Below, piece by piece: positions 36,442 to 45,359 of a stretch of 64,000 nt of DNA. The stretch spans positions 806,001 through 870,000 of the forward strand of contig JACJYL010000001.1 of NCBI GenBank assembly GCA_020636105.1, written 5' to 3'. How positions within the stretch are numbered: position 1 is the stretch's first letter; each line of letters begins with the position of its first letter. This stretch comes from Lewinellaceae bacterium. GTDB taxonomy: Bacteria > Bacteroidota > Bacteroidia > Chitinophagales > Saprospiraceae. A program made the position numbers and the translations under genes. The notes beneath the pieces were generated by a model. The model did not search any database. It had not been told where the DNA came from and was given only the letters and a program-made list of their open reading frames with translations.

Positions 36442-37491
36442 TCAATTGAATAATTTTTCAAAATCACTTATCACCTCTTCCCATGAATAAATGGTATTGT
36501 TTGAGAAAATAGCTTCTTTTCCCGTTGGGAATGATATCAAGTCGAGCAATTGGGACAATACTCTTGGGTCAAAAAGATCCCCCACCATGTCATTTCCTGA
36601 AACCAATTCATGAAAATTTTCATTTGCCAATACGGGGGTGCCAAAGGCCTTTGCCAATAATAAAACTCCCGAGTTTAAAGTATTTATATAAGGCAAAACG
36701 AGCCGATCAGTTTGCTGAAAATAGCACTCAACTTCAGAATCTGGTATAAATCGATCATCGAAAATAATATTTTCATTTGAATTTGCATGGTCTTTAATTC
36801 CCCCACTCAAGTCTTGTTCGATGGATTTTCCAGCAATCAATAAAACCCATTTCTCCGATTTTACCTCAAGGAATGATTTTATAAACTCCATAATGCCTTT
36901 TCCTTTTCTTACATTTCCAAAAAAAAGTAGAATGCGTTTTGAGGTTGGGATCCTATATCTGTCATTTAAATTTACTTTTGTTCTTTCCTTAAAAAAATAT
37001 GGCCCTTGGGGAATAAAGATAATTTTTTCGATTCCTATGTTGAGATACTTAGCAACTTTCTGAACATGAGATTTATCAAAGACTCTTATAAAATTTACTT
37101 TTCGGGCTAAATATTTAAAACAAAATCTTTCAATGACTTTATATTTTCCATCATGACGACTTAAATTATGCATGTTCCATATAATTACAATCCCTTTCTT
37201 ATCAAAAGTGGCCAAATCTATTATACCCAAAATGCTTTTAATTACAGTGAAAAAAAATCTAGGGGAAGTATAAAATGAATGAACCCAATCTAATATTAAC
37301 ACATCAATCTGCTGATTAATCGCGTTAGAAATTGGGAAGCCCTTTTTATAAATTAATTTTTTAACATGATACCCTTTTTTTTGTAGCTCTGCTTTAAATA
37401 AAATCTGATGGGTATCACCTTTTTCCTCCTCATTCTCTACCCAGGGGTAAATTCCGATATCTTTTTTAGTCATTAAAAATAAAAAGTTCAT
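36442..37491 (-). CDS. GT4-like glycosyltransferase
   Basis: 349 residues. It opens with FLFLMTKKDIGIYPWVENEE and has GT-B features: IWNMHNLSRHDGKY on the acceptor side, RILLFFGNVRKGKGIMEFIK in the donor domain, and TDRLVLPYINTLNSGVLLLA in place of the EX7E loop. The last is usual for GT4 members of the YINTxxSG type. It is the first gene of the AT-rich glycosyltransferase block, 78 bp after the acyltransferase gene. Confidence 0.82.
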   Translation of the reverse strand: MNFLFLMTKKDIGIYPWVENEEEKGDTHQILFKAELQKKGYHVKKLIYKKGFPISNAINQQIDVLILDWVHSFYTSPRFFFTVIKSILGIIDLATFDKKGIVIIWNMHNLSRHDGKYKVIERFCFKYLARKVNFIRVFDKSHVQKVAKYLNIGIEKIIFIPQGPYFFKERTKVNLNDRYRIPTSKRILLFFGNVRKGKGIMEFIKSFLEVKSEKWVLLIAGKSIEQDLSGGIKDHANSNENIIFDDRFIPDSEVECYFQQTDRLVLPYINTLNSGVLLLAKAFGTPVLANENFHELVSGNDMVGDLFDPRVLSQLLDLISFPTGKEAIFSNNTIYSWEEVISDFEKLFN

Positions 37492-37569
37492 TTAGAAAAA
37501 TCATCAAAAACTGGTAAGGATTCTCCTTTCCCGCCACCGGTAAACAGGCTATCGTGATCTTTCCTTCCA

Positions 37570-38124
37570 TTACCTGAACCAGGGCTGATAATTTAGAGAA
37601 TAGTGCAATTTGCTTTTTCGCGTTCCAATAGGCTTTGCCGGGATTCCACCAACAATCGTCATGGCTTCCACGTCTTTTGTAACGACCGAATTAGTGGCAA
37701 TGACCGCTCCCCTCCCCACTTTCACTCCTGGCAAAATAGTCACTCTGGAAGCAATCCAAACATAATCCTCTATGATAACATCTCCTCCCTTATCTGCATG
37801 AACATCACTGTGTACATCATGTTCCAAGGTCCAGATATTGGTTTCCTGGGCAATGTCTACGTTGTTTCCGATGACTAATTTTCCCCCACGTCCATCCAAT
37901 AACACTTTTTTATTTACTACGGAATTGGATCCTATAGAAATATTTTTAGGATTGCGAAATTCCACCCCGATCAAAAAGTTCGTATTTTTTCCTACGCTGT
38001 TAAACTGCATTTTTATCAAGGCTTTCCGGAAAGCATGAAAAGGGACAAACATTAACCATTCCCGGATCAAATATTCCATGGCGCTTTTATAAACAACATA
38101 AAGACTAACTAATATTTTCTTCAT
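37570..38124 (-). CDS. left-handed beta-helix acyltransferase (WcaF-like)
   Basis: 184 residues. Hexapeptide repeats are visible from about residue 65 (IGSNSVVNKKV, VIGNNVDIAQET) to the end (WIASRVTILPGVKVGRGAVI), with the usual final turn GGIPAKPIG. The family transfers acetyl or similar groups from acyl-CoA to sugar hydroxyls or amines; the His of the DV-H-D-V-H-A-D segment is a plausible catalytic base. Its start overlaps the end of the flippase gene by 20 bp, so it is translationally coupled and likely decorates the repeat unit. Confidence 0.88.
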   Translation of the reverse strand: MKKILVSLYVVYKSAMEYLIREWLMFVPFHAFRKALIKMQFNSVGKNTNFLIGVEFRNPKNISIGSNSVVNKKVLLDGRGGKLVIGNNVDIAQETNIWTLEHDVHSDVHADKGGDVIIEDYVWIASRVTILPGVKVGRGAVIATNSVVTKDVEAMTIVGGIPAKPIGTRKSKLHYSLNYQPWFR

Positions 38125-39589
38125 GTTTTAATACTTTAAAGGTGGAAAATATAGGATACAGAGACATTAAAAAGACCAAAATAAAAAAGGCGAAATTCAA
38201 AAGGTGCAGATTTTGAACCTGCAAATATCGTGGGAGAACATATTTCAGGGCCACTGCCATGCCCACCAAGCCAAAACCGATTAAAGTACGATGATTATAA
38301 AAGTTGAATTTCTCGGAATCTGCTGTCGTTTTATACATTAAAAAGCTCGTAATACCCAATAAAAACGCATTGATGGGAATGATAAAAAACAACCCGTTTG
38401 TTTGAAAAAACCTGATCAGGAGGTATGAAAATCCTGCCGAGAGCAACTGAGCGATGACCCAGAATGAATAGAGGGATTTAGCCATCCCATGCGCCACTGC
38501 CATTTTCCGGTAAATGCTTCCCAAACTATTGATCAATATTGCCAATACATTGAATAATAAAAAAACATAGGCCAACTGAACATCTTCACTTCCAAATTTT
38601 TTACCTCCCCAAATATAATCGATAATGAGATCGCCTACCAATACGGATCCAATTATGGTGATTACATTGACATTAATCAAGCTTAGAATATTATTCGAAA
38701 AAGTCCTGGAAACCGCCTTGGCTCCATGCAATAAATTGGAATAGGCCGTAAAAAATATGGTGAGAAACGGCTGGACAAAAAGTCCGCTGATTTTATTGGC
38801 TAAATTTTGAACATATTTAAAAACTGCGAATACCCCTTCTGGTAAAAAAGAGATACTGGCCGTCAGCACAAAACTGTATATTTGAGTCGCCCCGACATAC
38901 ATAAAAGTGCTGCGCATGGTTTGAAAAAAAGATTGATGGTCAAATCCTTCTGTCTTTAATAAAGGCTTATATCTATATCCATTCAAAAATAACTGGTAAA
39001 AATAAAAAACGAATTCGATTATCTTTCCCAGTAAAAGGGAGACTACTAAGGCCCAAATGCCCAGGATGTCAAATAATAGGACCAGGGACAAAATATTGAC
39101 CACACTATTGGTCAGGCCAAGCAATTCTGCTCTGCCAAATTTTTTCTCCGCGTTCAGGACCGTAATAAAAAAAGAATTCATCAATTGCAAATACAGGTAT
39201 GGCAGTAATACCCTGAACATCAGGGTTGCCAAATTCTTGTCTGGCCGGTCAAATCCCGGGACTAAAATGTTTACGAAAAAGGGAGCGAAAATAAAAACCG
39301 CAAAAATTAACAGGCTTCCATAAATCATCATACGGTTGATCACCACATTTAAGGCATCATATCCCGAATCCTGTTTTTTTATGTTTAGCTTGTGGTATTC
39401 CGGAAGAAAAACCTCCGCCAGTTGCCCGCTTTGTGTTAAAGAGGTGACCAGGTAAACCAGGCTTTGGGCGGCGAAATAAATTTCAATAGTCCTGGACGCT
39501 CCAAAATAGCGCACCTGAAATATGGAATAAACCAAACCTAATATCGAAGCAATCAGTTTAAGTGAGAATAATTTGAGTAAAATTTTCAC
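38105..39589 (-). CDS. Wzx-type flippase (MOP superfamily, MurJ-like)
   Basis: 494 residues with about 12-14 hydrophobic segments spread over the full length and short polar loops. The N-terminus LGLVYSIFQVRYFGASRTIE and the SLTQSGQLAEVFLPEY segment resemble MviN/MurJ-like flippases more than classic Wzx. In this locus it should flip the lipid-linked repeat unit to the periplasm for Wzy. GTG start at 39589, 3 bp after the preceding gene. A role as a second lipid II flippase is unlikely given the context. Confidence 0.87.
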   Translation of the reverse strand: MKILLKLFSLKLIASILGLVYSIFQVRYFGASRTIEIYFAAQSLVYLVTSLTQSGQLAEVFLPEYHKLNIKKQDSGYDALNVVINRMMIYGSLLIFAVFIFAPFFVNILVPGFDRPDKNLATLMFRVLLPYLYLQLMNSFFITVLNAEKKFGRAELLGLTNSVVNILSLVLLFDILGIWALVVSLLLGKIIEFVFYFYQLFLNGYRYKPLLKTEGFDHQSFFQTMRSTFMYVGATQIYSFVLTASISFLPEGVFAVFKYVQNLANKISGLFVQPFLTIFFTAYSNLLHGAKAVSRTFSNNILSLINVNVITIIGSVLVGDLIIDYIWGGKKFGSEDVQLAYVFLLFNVLAILINSLGSIYRKMAVAHGMAKSLYSFWVIAQLLSAGFSYLLIRFFQTNGLFFIIPINAFLLGITSFLMYKTTADSEKFNFYNHRTLIGFGLVGMAVALKYVLPRYLQVQNLHLLNFAFFILVFLMSLYPIFSTFKVLKHEENIS

Positions 39590-39592
39590 GGA

Positions 39593-41185
39593 TTATTCCC
39601 AGTTGACAAAATCAATATTTTTTCCTTCCCTAATGCGAGCAAGCATATTTTTTAGCACAGGATCTTCGGCGGCCTTGTTCAGCGTTCCATAGGAATATCT
39701 TCTAAAAACGCCGTTTTCGTATAACAACGGGGTTTTATGCTGATATTTAAACATCATTATGAAAAAATATTTCCTGGCCAGGTCAATTTGGCTATCCTTT
39801 AATTTCGGATTCATCAACAAATCTTCCATAACGGAAAAATATTCCTTTCGGGAATTCACATCAAAAGTAAATCCCTTATTTCTGTAATGGGTTTCGGAAA
39901 TCAAAAGTACAGGTTTCCCGGATAAGGCAAATTCCAGTCCAATGGTAGAGGTATTAACCACTCCAATATCAGAAATATCAATTACCGAAAAAGAATTAAT
40001 GGCCATTTCAGGATCAATAATGGTAACGTTTTGTGGGAAATCGTTGCCGTAATATTGTCTCAGAAGATCGCCGTACCTTTCTTTGGTTCCCAATACTTTT
40101 TCAGCAGGATGAGCTCTTAGGACAACATGTACATCTTCCCTGTTTTTGTAGTGTTCAATAGTATGGGTCAGACATTCAAAAGCACTTTCAAATGCCAAAT
40201 CCCGGGCCACATTGGCTGCGTCCCAGATTAAATTGGTAAAAACCGTTATTACCCTTGTATCCAAAGGGATTTTCAACATGGTCTTCAATTCTCGAATATC
40301 ATTTTCCCGCTCGGAAAAATTGTAGGAATAAACGTCATTGGATTGCAGTTCCCGGTCTTTTAAATATTTTTCTACCAGGCGCTCTTCTTCAGAGGTCAGC
40401 CTTCTGTCGGAAAATCTCTCCCAGGCCTGGTCAAAGCTCCAGTCCGGAGCCACCTGGTTAAAATTAATATTAACCGTATTTTTAGTTTTTGCCCGATCGT
40501 AGGAAATGAAATCAATATTTTCTTTTTTGCAATATTCCATGACGGGCTCCCAGGTAACATATATTCCATGGGAGAACAGGACGTAATCATATTTTTTGGC
40601 GCCTGTTCTTTTGGCAATTTCGTAATAATTGACCAGCGCGGTATGCAAAAAATCCTTTCCCACCTGTAAGGCATCATCATCAAAGGTGAGGCTTTTGTAA
40701 TACCTGTACATGGTTCCTTTCACCATCTCACCTATCCGAATTCCGTCCTTTTCAAAAGCAAAAATATTATCCAGATTCCCCCCCAGTGTTTCTATTTCCG
40801 CTGCTATATCCTTGTCTTTTGCATCAATAAATTCAAAATCGACTTTTGCCCTTTTAAGCAAACTCACTGCATTTTTTACACTGCGATTCCAAAACTTAAT
40901 TTTTCCACTTTTTTGAATGACTTCCTTGGTGATTACCTCGTTGCTGCGAATATGTTCATCGTAAATGAGGTAATCCACCTCATAGCCTTCCCGCTTCAGC
41001 AAATGATACATTAAAATTTCGAAATAACTGATGTACATGTGACCAATCCCGGCATAAATTAATATCTTTTTGCCATTTCCAATTTCTTTACCGCTCGCAG
41101 CAAAAAACCTTTTCAATAAATAATTGGTCGTTATGGACTTATAAAAGGATTTAATTTTTTTGATCGACATATTCAGAAAAGGCAT
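39593..41185 (-). CDS. capsule-type polysaccharide transferase (CDP-glycerol/KpsS-like GT-B fold)
   Basis: 530 residues, soluble. Two GT-B-like halves are visible; the second has VITVFTNLIWDAANV, VVLRAHPAE and the nucleotide-binding loop VVNTSTIGLEFALSGKPVLL, found in capsule synthesis (KpsS/KpsC) and teichoic-acid-type transferases. It directly follows the nonulosonic-acid genes (23 bp after the SDR), so a CMP-activated acid is an attractive donor. That donor is inference. The first 30 residues contain two alternative ATGs (residues 1 and 6). Confidence 0.7.
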   Translation of the reverse strand: MPFLNMSIKKIKSFYKSITTNYLLKRFFAASGKEIGNGKKILIYAGIGHMYISYFEILMYHLLKREGYEVDYLIYDEHIRSNEVITKEVIQKSGKIKFWNRSVKNAVSLLKRAKVDFEFIDAKDKDIAAEIETLGGNLDNIFAFEKDGIRIGEMVKGTMYRYYKSLTFDDDALQVGKDFLHTALVNYYEIAKRTGAKKYDYVLFSHGIYVTWEPVMEYCKKENIDFISYDRAKTKNTVNINFNQVAPDWSFDQAWERFSDRRLTSEEERLVEKYLKDRELQSNDVYSYNFSERENDIRELKTMLKIPLDTRVITVFTNLIWDAANVARDLAFESAFECLTHTIEHYKNREDVHVVLRAHPAEKVLGTKERYGDLLRQYYGNDFPQNVTIIDPEMAINSFSVIDISDIGVVNTSTIGLEFALSGKPVLLISETHYRNKGFTFDVNSRKEYFSVMEDLLMNPKLKDSQIDLARKYFFIMMFKYQHKTPLLYENGVFRRYSYGTLNKAAEDPVLKNMLARIREGKNIDFVNWE

Positions 41186-41208
41186 TTAGAAAAAAAAAAA
41201 CTTAGATA

Positions 41209-42033
41209 TTACCAGGCTGTCCAGCCTCCATCCACTACCAGGTTGGCTCCTGTCATATAAGAGGAGGCATCGGACATTAAGTAGAGAATTGCGCCCTGGT
41301 AATCCTCAGGAACAGCCATCCTTTTTAAAGGGGTCAGGTTGGTGTAATTGGTCAAAAACTCTTCAGACTGGTTGTTAAAGACGCCCCCGGGACTTAAACT
41401 GTTGACCCTGATATTTTTATCGGCCAGGTGAGTGGCCATGTACCGGGTCAGATTGAGTAATGCGGCCTTTGAAGTCGCATACGCTACCGGAGAATTAATC
41501 CCTGAATCTCCGTAAATATTTTTATTGGCACTGACCAATCCATAAGTGGATGAGATATTGACAATAACGCCTTTCCCGTGCTTTTCAATCAAGGGCAACG
41601 CTTTTTGGCTCATCAGAAAACTTCCCTTTAAATTAATATCGTGCACCAGATCCCAGGCCTCCTCAGGATAATGCTCAAATCCGGCAAAAAAATTGGAGGA
41701 AGTATCGAGTTTGCGCGTGTTTCCTTTAAAGTGAAAGACATTTACCAGGCCGTATATTGTTCCAAACTCCTTTTCCAATTCGCTGTAGAAATCATCGAGC
41801 CCAGCCCCGTCGGAAACATCTGCTTTTTTGATAAAAACACGTGATTTATTTTGGAGGGCAATGGCCGAAGCATCACACTTTTCCTCCGCCATTTGTGTAT
41901 CTATATCCGCAATGATGATCGTGGCCCCGGCATCCAGAAGTATTTCCACAAAGGCAAATCCTATTTGACCGGCTCCTCCTGCTATGATAATGTTCCTTCC
42001 GGTCAGGTTAAATAACCGATTAACTAATTCCAT
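41209..42033 (-). CDS. SDR oxidoreductase of the nonulosonic-acid module
   Basis: 274 residues, a classical short-chain dehydrogenase. The cofactor motif is GGAGQIGFAF, the catalytic residues are Ser161, Tyr185 and Lys189 (ISSTYG, YATSK), and SPGGVFNNQ follows. It shares one base with the stop of the Gfo/Idh/MocA gene upstream, so the two are tightly coupled. Similar SDR and Gfo/Idh pairs (PtmA, PtmF) accompany legionaminic-acid genes in Campylobacter. The substrate here is not known. Confidence 0.88.
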   Translation of the reverse strand: MELVNRLFNLTGRNIIIAGGAGQIGFAFVEILLDAGATIIIADIDTQMAEEKCDASAIALQNKSRVFIKKADVSDGAGLDDFYSELEKEFGTIYGLVNVFHFKGNTRKLDTSSNFFAGFEHYPEEAWDLVHDINLKGSFLMSQKALPLIEKHGKGVIVNISSTYGLVSANKNIYGDSGINSPVAYATSKAALLNLTRYMATHLADKNIRVNSLSPGGVFNNQSEEFLTNYTNLTPLKRMAVPEDYQGAILYLMSDASSYMTGANLVVDGGWTAW

Positions 42034-43019
42034 TAAATTTTTACGTTTTTATGGGTGTCCGAAGATTGATGCAAAGCTAATGTTATTGATGTGTTTTCAA
42101 AAGCATGGCTTTTATCGAGGCTATGGTGAATATTCCCTTTTTCAATCAATTCAAAAAAAGATTTTAACTCATCAATATACAATTGGTTCACCTCAAAGTC
42201 TTTCAGCTCAATTTTCTTTATCTCAGATTTATGTTTTTTGACCACCAGCTCATTTTCATGCCAGTTCCAGGTAACGCTTCCTTCATCAAACAGCATCCGA
42301 ATCCTTCGATCGTAATCTTTTTGAAGATAATCAAGGTGCAGTGTAACTAATTTATTGTTATAAATTAGAATACCTTCAAAAAGCTCCTCCACTTCAATAT
42401 CCAGTTTATGAAGGTTTGTTTTATGAGTCATAACACTTTCAGGTTTTCCGAAAAAGTACTGCACCAAATCCAATTCATGGGTTATGGTGTTGATCACTCC
42501 ACCTCCCAGCGCGTTATTGGATGCATAGGAAATTTTATAGTCTTCCCAGGGATGCCAATACGGCAAATAACTTCCAAATTCAAAGCGGGCCGAATAAACA
42601 TCACCCAGTTCTCCTTCCTCAATAATTCCTTTCAATGCTTTTACCAGTGGATGAAACCGCAACATAAAGCCAATAAAAAACACCTTATCATATCCTTCCA
42701 TTATGGATCGCGCCTTTTGAAGTCCTTCCTCGTTATGGATCAGAGGTTTTTCCATAAAAATATGCGCTCCGTTGCGGACAGCGATTTCGAGGCTTTCCAC
42801 ATGAAGGGAAGTAGGGTTACAAATAAAAACCGCCCAGGGCTGAATATGCTCCAATTCACGGTAATCCGTGAGCACTTCAACTTGAAATTTTGTTTCAAAC
42901 GCGGGGTCAGCGGCTCTCTTGAGACAAAAGATATTGGAAAAACCCAACGACTGCAGGTTTTTAATGTGTCGTTGGCCAATGGATCCCCCGCCAATTATCA
43001 CTATTGGTTTATCCTTCAA
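42033..43019 (-). CDS. Gfo/Idh/MocA oxidoreductase of the nonulosonic-acid module
   Basis: 328 residues. The N-terminal Rossmann fold has IIGGGSIGQRHIKNL, then IFMEKPLIHNEEGLQ (the EKP motif with its Lys), and the substrate domain carries GGGVINTITHELDLVQYFFG with the usual His. It is PtmF-like in layout. Gene borders are tight (1 bp to the phosphatase upstream, 1-bp overlap with the SDR downstream), so all act in one pathway, probably oxidising or reducing a sugar precursor before or after the aldol step. Confidence 0.88.
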   Translation of the reverse strand: MKDKPIVIIGGGSIGQRHIKNLQSLGFSNIFCLKRAADPAFETKFQVEVLTDYRELEHIQPWAVFICNPTSLHVESLEIAVRNGAHIFMEKPLIHNEEGLQKARSIMEGYDKVFFIGFMLRFHPLVKALKGIIEEGELGDVYSARFEFGSYLPYWHPWEDYKISYASNNALGGGVINTITHELDLVQYFFGKPESVMTHKTNLHKLDIEVEELFEGILIYNNKLVTLHLDYLQKDYDRRIRMLFDEGSVTWNWHENELVVKKHKSEIKKIELKDFEVNQLYIDELKSFFELIEKGNIHHSLDKSHAFENTSITLALHQSSDTHKNVKI

Positions 43020-43020
43020 A

Positions 43021-43557
43021 TTATTGATTTAATGAGTTCTGCTGGTCCAGGAATAAAAGAATCACTTTTTCCATTGCTTCGATTTGCTGCAAAAAAGCTT
43101 CTACAAATTCACGAAACACTCCTTCTCCTCCGTTTTTTGTTAAAACCCAGTCCACTCTTGATTTAACATAATCCGGTGCGTTGGCAGGGCAAGCACTCAG
43201 GCCTGCCTTTTCAAGCAATTTTATGTCATTTAAATCGTCGCCGATATAAGCCACCTCACTCCAATCCAACCCATATTTTTCCAACAGTTTTTCTGCCACC
43301 ACGACTTTATCTTTAACCCCCTGGAAACAATCCTGTATTTTTAGCTTTTTTGCCCGGCGGGTGACGATTTGAGTTTCCTCACCGGTAATAATGGCCACTT
43401 TTATTTCAAGCAACTTCAAAAACAGTACGCCGGCACTGTCGGAAGTATTAAATTTCTTCCACTCATTATCCCCCTGATCGTAATACATTCCTCCATCGGT
43501 CCATACTCCGTCAATATCTGTAATAAACAGTTTAATATTATTCAAAATCGGCAGCAT
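43021..43557 (-). CDS. KdsC-like HAD phosphatase
   Basis: 178 residues. HAD motif I is ITDIDGVWTDG with Asp14 and Asp16; motif II is AIITGEE; motif IV is YIGDDLNDIKLLEKAG. It matches the 3-deoxy-D-manno-octulosonate 8-phosphate phosphatase family, but in this setting it more likely dephosphorylates a 9-phosphate of a nonulosonic acid made by the NeuB-like domain next door. Its start overlaps the fused synthase gene by 20 bp, showing coupling. Confidence 0.9.
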   Translation of the reverse strand: MLPILNNIKLFITDIDGVWTDGGMYYDQGDNEWKKFNTSDSAGVLFLKLLEIKVAIITGEETQIVTRRAKKLKIQDCFQGVKDKVVVAEKLLEKYGLDWSEVAYIGDDLNDIKLLEKAGLSACPANAPDYVKSRVDWVLTKNGGEGVFREFVEAFLQQIEAMEKVILLFLDQQNSLNQ

Positions 43558-45286
43558 TTAGAGTAACATCGGCATTAATATTTCGCAGGGCTTTTTTACC
43601 AACAATCAGCCCCCTGTCTCTCCATCCAATTCCGGTGCCCGGAGATTTAAGGCATATCATTTCGGCTGTTAAAATTGTTCCTGCTTTTATTTCAGTCCTG
43701 CTCGTGAGGCTTCGGGCTAATTTATGCTTTGCCGCAATGGTCGCAGGATTAACCGCTTTTACTCCATCTCCCAAGGCAATTTCACAGGCCCGGATGTAAT
43801 CCACCAGCTTAAACAATCCGGCACGTTCCAGGGAACCCGGTTGGTCGGTTCCTTTCATCGTCCGATCCAGGGTGATATGTTTTTCTATCACTACTGCGCC
43901 TAACACCGACGCGGCGGTCGAAACCACAATTCCGGAAGTATGGTCTGAAAACCCGGTAATGAGCCCATATTTTTCCCTCAGGGTATCCATGACCTTTAAA
44001 TTAACATTTTCCAGGGCACAAGGATATTGTGAGGTACATTGTAAAATAATAAGCTGGTCTTTTTGCATGTTTAAGGCAGCCAATGCATCATCAATATCGG
44101 AAAAATCAGCCATTCCCGTAGAAAGGATAACCGGTTTTCCCGTTTTTCCCAAGGCCTCCAGCAGCGGAATATTGGTCAAATCTCTTGAGGCTACTTTATA
44201 AAAAGGGCAATTAATCCGTTCCAACAATTCGACTGAGGGCACGTCACAGGGTGTACAAAAATAGGTAATCCCTCTGGCCAGGGCATATTCCTTCAATTCA
44301 AGGTGCTGAGCTTCATCCAATTCTAAAAATATCCTGTGTTCACCATAAGTCGCCCCAAAAGAATTTGGATTTTCATAAGGCTTATCAAAGGCCTCTTTTG
44401 TCAATTCTGAGGCAATATCTCTTTTTTGAAATTTCACAGCGTTGGCCCCGCAATCAACAGCCATGTCAATTAATTTTTTTGCCAACCGGACATCCCCATT
44501 ATGATTTTGGCCTATCTCTGCAATGATATAAGTTGGATATCCCTCCCCCACGGGAATGCCATCCAATTTAACCACTATTTTTTCCGGCTGTTCCAATTTA
44601 TGATTGACTCCGTCCAGGTAACTGTAAATTTCTGAAAGAGAAGCCTTTTTGTTATTGTAATCCAAAGTTTCCAACATTTTCTCAAAGGCATAGAGTTGAT
44701 CGTTGGTATCAATGGTAAGCAAGGCATCCAAATCAGGACGTAACCCCTCGAAATCATTCGGCAGTTCCAATACGTTGAAAAGATCGGTTTTTTTTCTAAA
44801 GAAAGGAGTTACATGTTCCCGGTCAAAACTATCCCGGGTCAGAAGGTTGGCTTCCCTTATCGACCCAACATTAAAAAATTCAGGCACGATATGAGATAAC
44901 CCATGAATATGAGTATAATCCGCCTTGTTTTTAACATGGGCTTCAAAAGCTTTTTGAGATATCTCCGTGTTGTACAGTGGGTTATCTGCTGTAAAGCGAA
45001 CAATGAGATCGCTTTCTGAACAATCCAGGCTCGCCTCCACAAATCGGTTTAACACATCAAGGGCATCTCCCCTGAAAATCCCGACCCCCAGTTCTTTGGC
45101 CGCCGCTTCGATGGGATCATCCGCAAAGGAAGTGGTTGTAGCCACTATGATCCGGTCAATAAAAGTCAATGCTTTTATCCCTTCCACCACCCGGTACAAT
45201 AAGGGCTTATTATTCACAGACATTAAAGATTTACCCCTAAGTCGGTTGCTCAACATTCTTGCCTGGACAATTGCTACTACCTTCAT
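43538..45286 (-). CDS. fused SpsF-like cytidylyltransferase and NeuB-like nonulosonate synthase
   Basis: 582 residues in two enzyme domains. Residues 1 to about 235 form an SpsF-type cytidylyltransferase (VAIVQARMLSNRLRGKSL, ADDPIEAAAKELG, VRFTADNPLYN). From about 255 comes a NeuB-type synthase (AEIGQNHNGDVRLAKKLID, KFQKRD, STGMADFSD, ITGFSDHTSG, VIEKHITLDR) with a C-terminal SAF/antifreeze-like cap at about 520-580. NeuB-type domains condense phosphoenolpyruvate with an N-acyl-mannosamine-type sugar or its phosphate to form a nonulosonic acid; SpsF-type domains make the CMP- or related activated form. Having both in one chain would channel the product. ATG start at 45286. The exact sugar is unknown. 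Confidence 0.9.
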   Translation of the reverse strand: MKVVAIVQARMLSNRLRGKSLMSVNNKPLLYRVVEGIKALTFIDRIIVATTTSFADDPIEAAAKELGVGIFRGDALDVLNRFVEASLDCSESDLIVRFTADNPLYNTEISQKAFEAHVKNKADYTHIHGLSHIVPEFFNVGSIREANLLTRDSFDREHVTPFFRKKTDLFNVLELPNDFEGLRPDLDALLTIDTNDQLYAFEKMLETLDYNNKKASLSEIYSYLDGVNHKLEQPEKIVVKLDGIPVGEGYPTYIIAEIGQNHNGDVRLAKKLIDMAVDCGANAVKFQKRDIASELTKEAFDKPYENPNSFGATYGEHRIFLELDEAQHLELKEYALARGITYFCTPCDVPSVELLERINCPFYKVASRDLTNIPLLEALGKTGKPVILSTGMADFSDIDDALAALNMQKDQLIILQCTSQYPCALENVNLKVMDTLREKYGLITGFSDHTSGIVVSTAASVLGAVVIEKHITLDRTMKGTDQPGSLERAGLFKLVDYIRACEIALGDGVKAVNPATIAAKHKLARSLTSRTEIKAGTILTAEMICLKSPGTGIGWRDRGLIVGKKALRNINADVTLNAADFE

Positions 45287-45359
45287 TTTAAACCCCTAAT
45301 TTATTCAACGAATTTCCTTTATTTCCCAAGGCATCTTTTTTGATGCATTACCTTTGAGA

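Noticed and set aside
42408..43166. Open plus-strand frame of 252 codons
   Set aside because: It lies antisense to the Gfo/Idh/MocA and phosphatase genes, whose motifs are unmistakable. It shows no domain and its composition is that of a reverse-strand shadow.
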